A stretch of 64,000 nt of DNA from Diogma glabrata (taxonomy: Eukaryota; Arthropoda; Insecta; Diptera; Cylindrotomidae). The number at the start of each line of letters is the position of its first letter. Position 1 is the stretch's first letter. The notes beneath the pieces were generated by a model. That model saw only the letters and a program-made list of their open reading frames with translations, was not told the origin of the DNA and searched no databases. Below, piece by piece: positions 63,594-64,000 of the stretch. Made by a program: the position numbers and the translations under genes. Location of the stretch: NCBI GenBank assembly GCA_963693315.1, contig OY856187.1, positions 75,027,394-75,091,393 on the forward strand. Reading direction: 5' to 3'.

Positions 63594-63900
63594 ATATTAC
63601 TTCGGTTTTAAAAAAAACCTAAAAGTATTGAATTCTCGAGCCAAAAGTGAAATTATTACCCCCACTTTTTTGGCATTTCTCGACGTTTTAGGAACTACTG
63701 ATTCTAAGAAAGCAACAAAAATATGACTGCCGGCCGGCCGTCACAACCAACGATATCTCGAAAACCGCTTCAGTGATTTCAAATTTTTTTCTAAAAATTG
63801 GCATACTCAATGGGAAGGGCCGAAAGAACGATGTTCGATAACTGTACCGGAAGTGTGTCAAAAAAATCGTCAAGTGTGTCATTTTAAGTAATAATGAGTG
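63594..63900 (+). repeat. Rep-A copy D fragment
   Basis: Matches 2680-3060 and 20812-21190, with the GGCATTTCTCGACGTTTTAG and GCCGGCCGGCCGTCACAACC phrases. It ends abruptly at 63900. Confidence 0.8.
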
Positions 63901-64000
63901 TGATTTTCAACAATTCGTTGATATAAATCAAAAATAGGGTTGGGGACAATACTGAGCCTTGAGATACACCAGCGTTAATTAGTTTAGACTCAGAAGAAAA
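63901..64000 (-). pseudogene. LINE L-1 reverse transcriptase fragment at window edge
   Basis: Almost identical to 15929-16028, coding on the minus strand for the region around SAGVPQGSVLSPTLFLIYIN. It begins in mid-domain at the junction with Rep-A copy D and continues beyond the window. Loss of the LINE 3' end at this border means the junction arose by rearrangement and not by ordinary retro-insertion. Confidence 0.8.

Overview
This window is AT-rich eukaryotic DNA, almost certainly from an insect. The only ordinary host gene I can support is a four-exon odorant-receptor gene of the insect 7tm_6 family (10961-13234, +). I cannot name the order or species. Nearly everything else is mobile DNA in various states of decay, plus one 200-N assembly gap (60595-60794).

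Layout. 1-5550: copy A of a composite repeat I call Rep-A, broken by a 2.1 kb foldback transposon (395-2500) and a 520 bp Harbinger-like MITE (3094-3613). 5551-9500: inverted repeats, then a G-run-bearing tandem array interrupted by an RTE-like LINE relic. 10961-13234: odorant receptor. 13500-17800: short tandem repeats, a 5'-truncated LINE on the minus strand (14938-16165), and a SINE-like element (S1) split by a TA-flanked MITE (16755-17521). 19487-22290: further repeats and Rep-A copy B. 23400-27122: tRNA-like sequence, palindromes, a decayed mariner-like transposase and a second foldback element (25699-27122). 30242-33510: a long-TIR MITE, an LTR-like segment and a decayed Ty3/Gypsy integrase. 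36850-40740: duplications, a palindrome, the tail of a hAT transposase, a hammerhead-like motif and a truncated Penelope-like element. 41397-44853: a nearly complete but inactivated PIF/Harbinger transposon (MADF-BESS gene plus DDE nuclease) with a poly(A) retro-insertion inside it. 44985-46806: second S1 copy, LINE 3' ends, a repeat and a microsatellite. 49195-60594: a nest built on minus-strand Rep-A copy C. 60795-64000: a 329 bp satellite next to the gap, hairpins, a motif cluster and more S1, Rep-A and LINE fragments.

The most striking structure is that nest. Rep-A copy C is split by a 9.84 kb element with near-identical terminal inverted repeats of about 680 bp (49404-59245). The element holds a broken gene coding for a GCD-motif region followed by a CXC (tesmin/TSO1-like) cysteine cluster. 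It was later hit by an intact non-LTR retrotransposon with 12 bp target duplications (51164-55521) and by a hAT-type element with a perfect 8 bp duplication (55677-57143). The hAT element in turn carries a Harbinger-like MITE flanked by TAA (55959-56477). Without the later insertions the long-TIR element would be about 4.0 kb. I do not recognise it as a named transposon family.

Several insertions are supported by an uninterrupted copy elsewhere in the window: the foldback at 395-2500 and the MITE at 3094-3613 (empty sites in Rep-A copy B), and the MITE at 16755-17521 (empty site in the S1 copy near 45375). All family assignments come from reading motifs, not from database searches.
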